From contig NZ_CVJQ01000001.1 in the NCBI RefSeq assembly GCF_001375595.1, positions 1,550,001 to 1,614,000 on the forward strand: a DNA stretch of 64,000 bases. The letters run 5' to 3'. This document shows, in pieces, positions 62,232 through 64,000 of this stretch. The first letter of the stretch is position 1, and each line of letters starts with the position of its first letter. The notes beneath the pieces were generated by a model. It made no database searches. It worked only from the letters and a program-made list of their open reading frames with translations, and was not told the DNA's origin. The position numbers were made by a program, and so were the translations under genes. The stretch is from Phenylobacterium immobile (ATCC 35973) (GTDB lineage: Bacteria > Pseudomonadota > Alphaproteobacteria > Caulobacterales > Caulobacteraceae).

Positions 62232-62826
62232 TCAGGACCGCACGAACCTCAGAAGCGGTTCGATGACTTGGCCATCGGCCGCGCGCAGGGCGTCCACATA
62301 GCGCTTCCGCAGGTCGCTGATGGCGATCAGATTGCCCCGGCCCCAACTGAATCGCTGGCCGCCGAGTTGAACGATCAGAAGGTCAGCCGCCATCCGCGAC
62401 AGGCGTCCGTTGCCGTTCGGGAACGGGTGGATCAGCACCAGCCGGTGATGGAAGCGCGTGGCGATTTCGTCCGGCGGGAAGCTCTTGTGTCGATCCAATA
62501 GCGAACGTCGCCCAGCAACTGGCGAAGCGCCGGCCCGATCTCCCAAGTGTCCAGGCCGATGTTTCGGCCAGTCTCTTTGGAGAATTCACCGGCCCAGGCC
62601 CATACGTCGCCGAACATCCGTTTGTGCAGGCCGCATAGGAAATCCTCGTCGAGCACGTCACCGCGCCGGCGCCCGAAAGCCCAGTCGTCCGCGCGTCGAT
62701 GCCGATCTGTTCAGTCTCATTGAGTTCCGAGCGCAGGGTGACGTAGCTCGGGATGAGCGCTGCGCGTTCATCGGGTGTCAGCGGCGTGGAGGCCTCGTCA
62801 TCCGCGTCGGTAAGCGGATCGCTCAT
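62232..62826 (-). pseudogene. Mobile mystery protein B (Fic family), two frameshifts
   Basis: Fic-domain protein that pairs with mobile mystery protein A; Fic enzymes usually transfer AMP to proteins. The start is ATG at 62826, overlapping the A-gene stop as ATGA. The protein reads in three frames: DPLTDADDEASTPLTPDE to IDAR, then (after about 62686) DWAFGRRRGDVLDEDFLCGLHKRMFGD to YWID, then (after about 62491) HKSFPPDEIATRFHHR with the Fic core HPFPNGNGR. Each break fits loss of a single base (one G of ACGGAC, one C of GACCAC). It is either a dead gene or carries two sequencing errors. Confidence 0.85.
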
Positions 62827-63296
62827 TGGGACGTCCACAGCCGGCGAGGATCGCCTTCGAGGATGTCCCGGAAGACCCGTGAATGCTCGGCGTTGAGATC
62901 CCGCTCGGAAAGCGCCTGGTTCTCCAGCTTCATGGTGTGGTGCGTGCGGCTGAGCCGTTCGTTGGTCAGAACGGCCGCCCGCTGTCGCACGATCTGCTCC
63001 AGGTCCTCGTTGGGAACAAGTGCATAGACCAGGGTGCAGTTCATTGCCTCGGCCGCCTGCCTGAGGGTGCGAAGCGTAACGGCAGAGCCGACTTCGTCCT
63101 TCTCAATCCGGCTGACGCGCGTCTGGGCGACGCCCATGCGTTCGGCGAGCTGCGCCGTTGTCATGCCGAGCGCCTCGCGGATAGCCTTGATCCAGCCGCG
63201 CGCCGGGCGCGCCAAATCCTGCGTCTTGCGCAGGGGCGTGAGGCGGCGATCCAGGTGCTTTCTGGCTAGCGCGGCAGTGGCGGACTTAGAATGCAT
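62823..63296 (-). CDS. Mobile mystery protein A (HTH regulator)
   Basis: A 157-aa protein with an XRE-type helix-turn-helix at about 36-68 (IREALGMTTAQLAERMG, then VAQTRVSRIEKDE) and the conserved LVYALVPNEDLEQIVRQRA and HHTMKLENQAL segments of the mobile mystery A family. It is always found upstream of the Fic-type B gene, as here with an ATGA overlap. It probably acts as antitoxin and autorepressor. Four evenly spaced palindromes cover its start codon and upstream region. The ribosome site GGAG lies inside this region. Confidence 0.88.
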   Translation of the reverse strand: MHSKSATAALARKHLDRRLTPLRKTQDLARPARGWIKAIREALGMTTAQLAERMGVAQTRVSRIEKDEVGSAVTLRTLRQAAEAMNCTLVYALVPNEDLEQIVRQRAAVLTNERLSRTHHTMKLENQALSERDLNAEHSRVFRDILEGDPRRLWTSQ

Positions 63297-63402
63297 GTGT
63301 TCTTCTCCGGGCAGAGAGACAGAACATATATGTGTTGGAATGGCAATTGGTTAAGAATGCAAATGTTCTGCGATGGTCCGTGTCTCAGCATATATGTGTG
63401 CT
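63288..63402. promoter_or_regulatory. Array of four 16-bp palindromic sites, 33-bp period
   Basis: AGAATGCATGTGTTCT (63288-63303), AGAACATATATGTGTT (63321-63336), AGAATGCAAATGTTCT (63354-63369) and AGCATATATGTGTGCT (63387-63402). Starts are exactly 33 bp apart, about three helical turns, so bound proteins would sit on one DNA face. The first site overlaps the mobile mystery A start codon. The spacers are unrelated 17-mers. The array is most likely an operator for the HTH protein; it could be mistaken for a short CRISPR. Confidence 0.8.
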
Positions 63403-63423
63403 TCATAAGGCATCGAGAGCCCT

Positions 63424-64000
63424 TTAGCGTGGCTTGGTCCCAGAGGCGTCGGGAGGCGTTAGAGTGAGGACGCAACGCTGGCTTTTGCCGGTTCGGGCGA
63501 GCGCGGCGCGGCAAGCATCAATGGCTTCGCGGTTGCCGCTCAGCGTGGCGGCGTCAGCATTGAAGCGTTCCCAAGCCTGCGGGTTACCCCTTCGCATTAG
63601 GGCACTGCCCGCCTTCCATTGATCCTCCCGCATCACCAGCGTCGCGACGCGGGCGTTAAGCCCGAACGGCAAGAACCCCGCGATGATGGGTGACAGGAGG
63701 AGTCCGACCGCGAATGCGGCGGCGCACGTCCAGCACAGGAGCTTGAATTGCCGATCCTGAGCCCATGCCTGACCGATGATGCCGGACAGGCGGGAGCGCT
63801 CGCGCTCGGCTTCCTGGGCGGCCCTTTCGAGCCGCTGCGACGCCTCGCGGATGAGGTTGGCGCCGGCGTTGGCGATGGCCTGGCCCTGTTGCTCCGGCGT
63901 GCGCGCCAGCGTGGGCGACTTGAGGATGGCCTCAAGCTGTTCGCCTACCTCGTCCAGCCCCTTGCCGATCACGGCTAAGTCCTGGCTGTAGTCGGGCGGC
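63424..64000 (-). CDS. DUF6118 membrane protein, cut by the window edge
   Basis: The frame stays open past base 64000 (PPDYSQDLAVIGKGLDEVGEQL precedes the internal GTG at 63972), so the true start lies outside. It has a helical region (ASQRLERAAQEAERERSRL), two hydrophobic stretches (CAAAFAVGLLLSPIIAGFLPFG) and a soluble tail (WERFNADAATLSG) with a Cys-containing end. DUF6118 proteins occur on alphaproteobacterial plasmids and conjugative islands near mobilisation genes, supporting the island call. The function is unknown. Confidence 0.75.
   Translation of the reverse strand, partial: PPDYSQDLAVIGKGLDEVGEQLEAILKSPTLARTPEQQGQAIANAGANLIREASQRLERAAQEAERERSRLSGIIGQAWAQDRQFKLLCWTCAAAFAVGLLLSPIIAGFLPFGLNARVATLVMREDQWKAGSALMRRGNPQAWERFNADAATLSGNREAIDACRAALARTGKSQRCVLTLTPPDASGTKPR

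Larger units (their letters stand above)
58207..64000. mobile_element. Left end of a putative integrative element
   Basis: Starts inside a tRNA-Leu gene and carries only accessory genes: a Cys-rich orphan, a small orphan, a DUF262/HNH nuclease, an unknown protein, the mobile mystery protein A/B pair and DUF6118. The first 160 bp contain no gene but hold an imperfect direct repeat GTGTGGCC-AAAA-GTGTGTCC (58266-58285 region), which resembles sequence near tyrosine-recombinase attachment sites. No integrase is in view; it would be expected beyond 64000. The right boundary is unknown. Confidence 0.6.

Noticed and set aside
63288..63402. Possible short CRISPR array
   Set aside because: The repeats are only 16 bp, imperfect and palindromic, spacers are 17 bp, and no cas gene is near; an operator array fits better.

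Overview
The window looks like the chromosome of a GC-rich alphaproteobacterium of the Caulobacterales (Caulobacter/Phenylobacterium type). This is inferred from the yfgM-bamB-der order, the lptF-lptG-lptD-surA-pdxA-rsmA cluster, TonB-dependent receptors, DUF6249 and the codon bias. No 16S gene is present, so the genus is not proven. Phenylobacterium would fit the oxygenase array, but that is inference.

Layout. (1) 1-12760: a head-to-tail array of at least six Rieske non-heme iron oxygenase alpha-subunit genes (RO-1 to RO-6; RO-1 is cut by the window edge). Most have their own terminator, and RO-2 to RO-5 share one promoter design: TTTACA, exactly 17 nt, a CA-starting -10 hexamer, then a TTGC-N4-GCAA palindrome. 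RO-6 has a different palindrome. No beta subunit, ferredoxin or reductase lies nearby, so electron-transfer partners must come from elsewhere. RO-5 is split by a recent Tn3-family transposon (5632-10229; 45-bp inverted repeats, 5-bp target duplication TACAA) carrying tnpA, a res-like region, tnpR and a short-chain dehydrogenase passenger coupled to tnpR. (2) 12855-57956: mostly core genes. These are an MFS transporter and ArsC-like protein; an ECF sigma factor with a putative anti-sigma partner running into panB; yfgM-bamB-der; a minus-strand run radA-cvpA-purF-BASS transporter-SDR; a Yip1 protein; twin TonB-dependent receptors; a 2-hydroxyacid dehydrogenase; a DHA2 exporter; TetR with a divergent quinone oxidoreductase; alr-dnaB; LysR with a divergent methyltransferase; a YbhN-like flippase-like protein; a BON protein; the LPS transport/SurA/PdxA/RsmA cluster; pepA-holC; an M20 peptidase; a glycosyltransferase; a CPA1 antiporter; fbp; and a small Flp-pilin-like protein. 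(3) 58165-64000: a tRNA-Leu(UAG) gene that stops being a tRNA just after its anticodon loop. It is followed by an accessory region that looks like the left end of an integrative element: a Cys-rich orphan, a small conserved orphan, a DUF262/HNH nuclease of the GmrSD type, an unknown protein, the mobile mystery protein A/B pair (B frameshifted twice) and a DUF6118 membrane protein running off the window.

The strongest undescribed-looking signals are the four 16-bp palindromic sites spaced exactly 33 bp apart upstream of mobile mystery protein A, and the shared promoter/palindrome in front of each oxygenase paralogue. Together with constant cores and variable substrate-pocket segments, the latter suggests a diversifying, individually expressed oxygenase repertoire.
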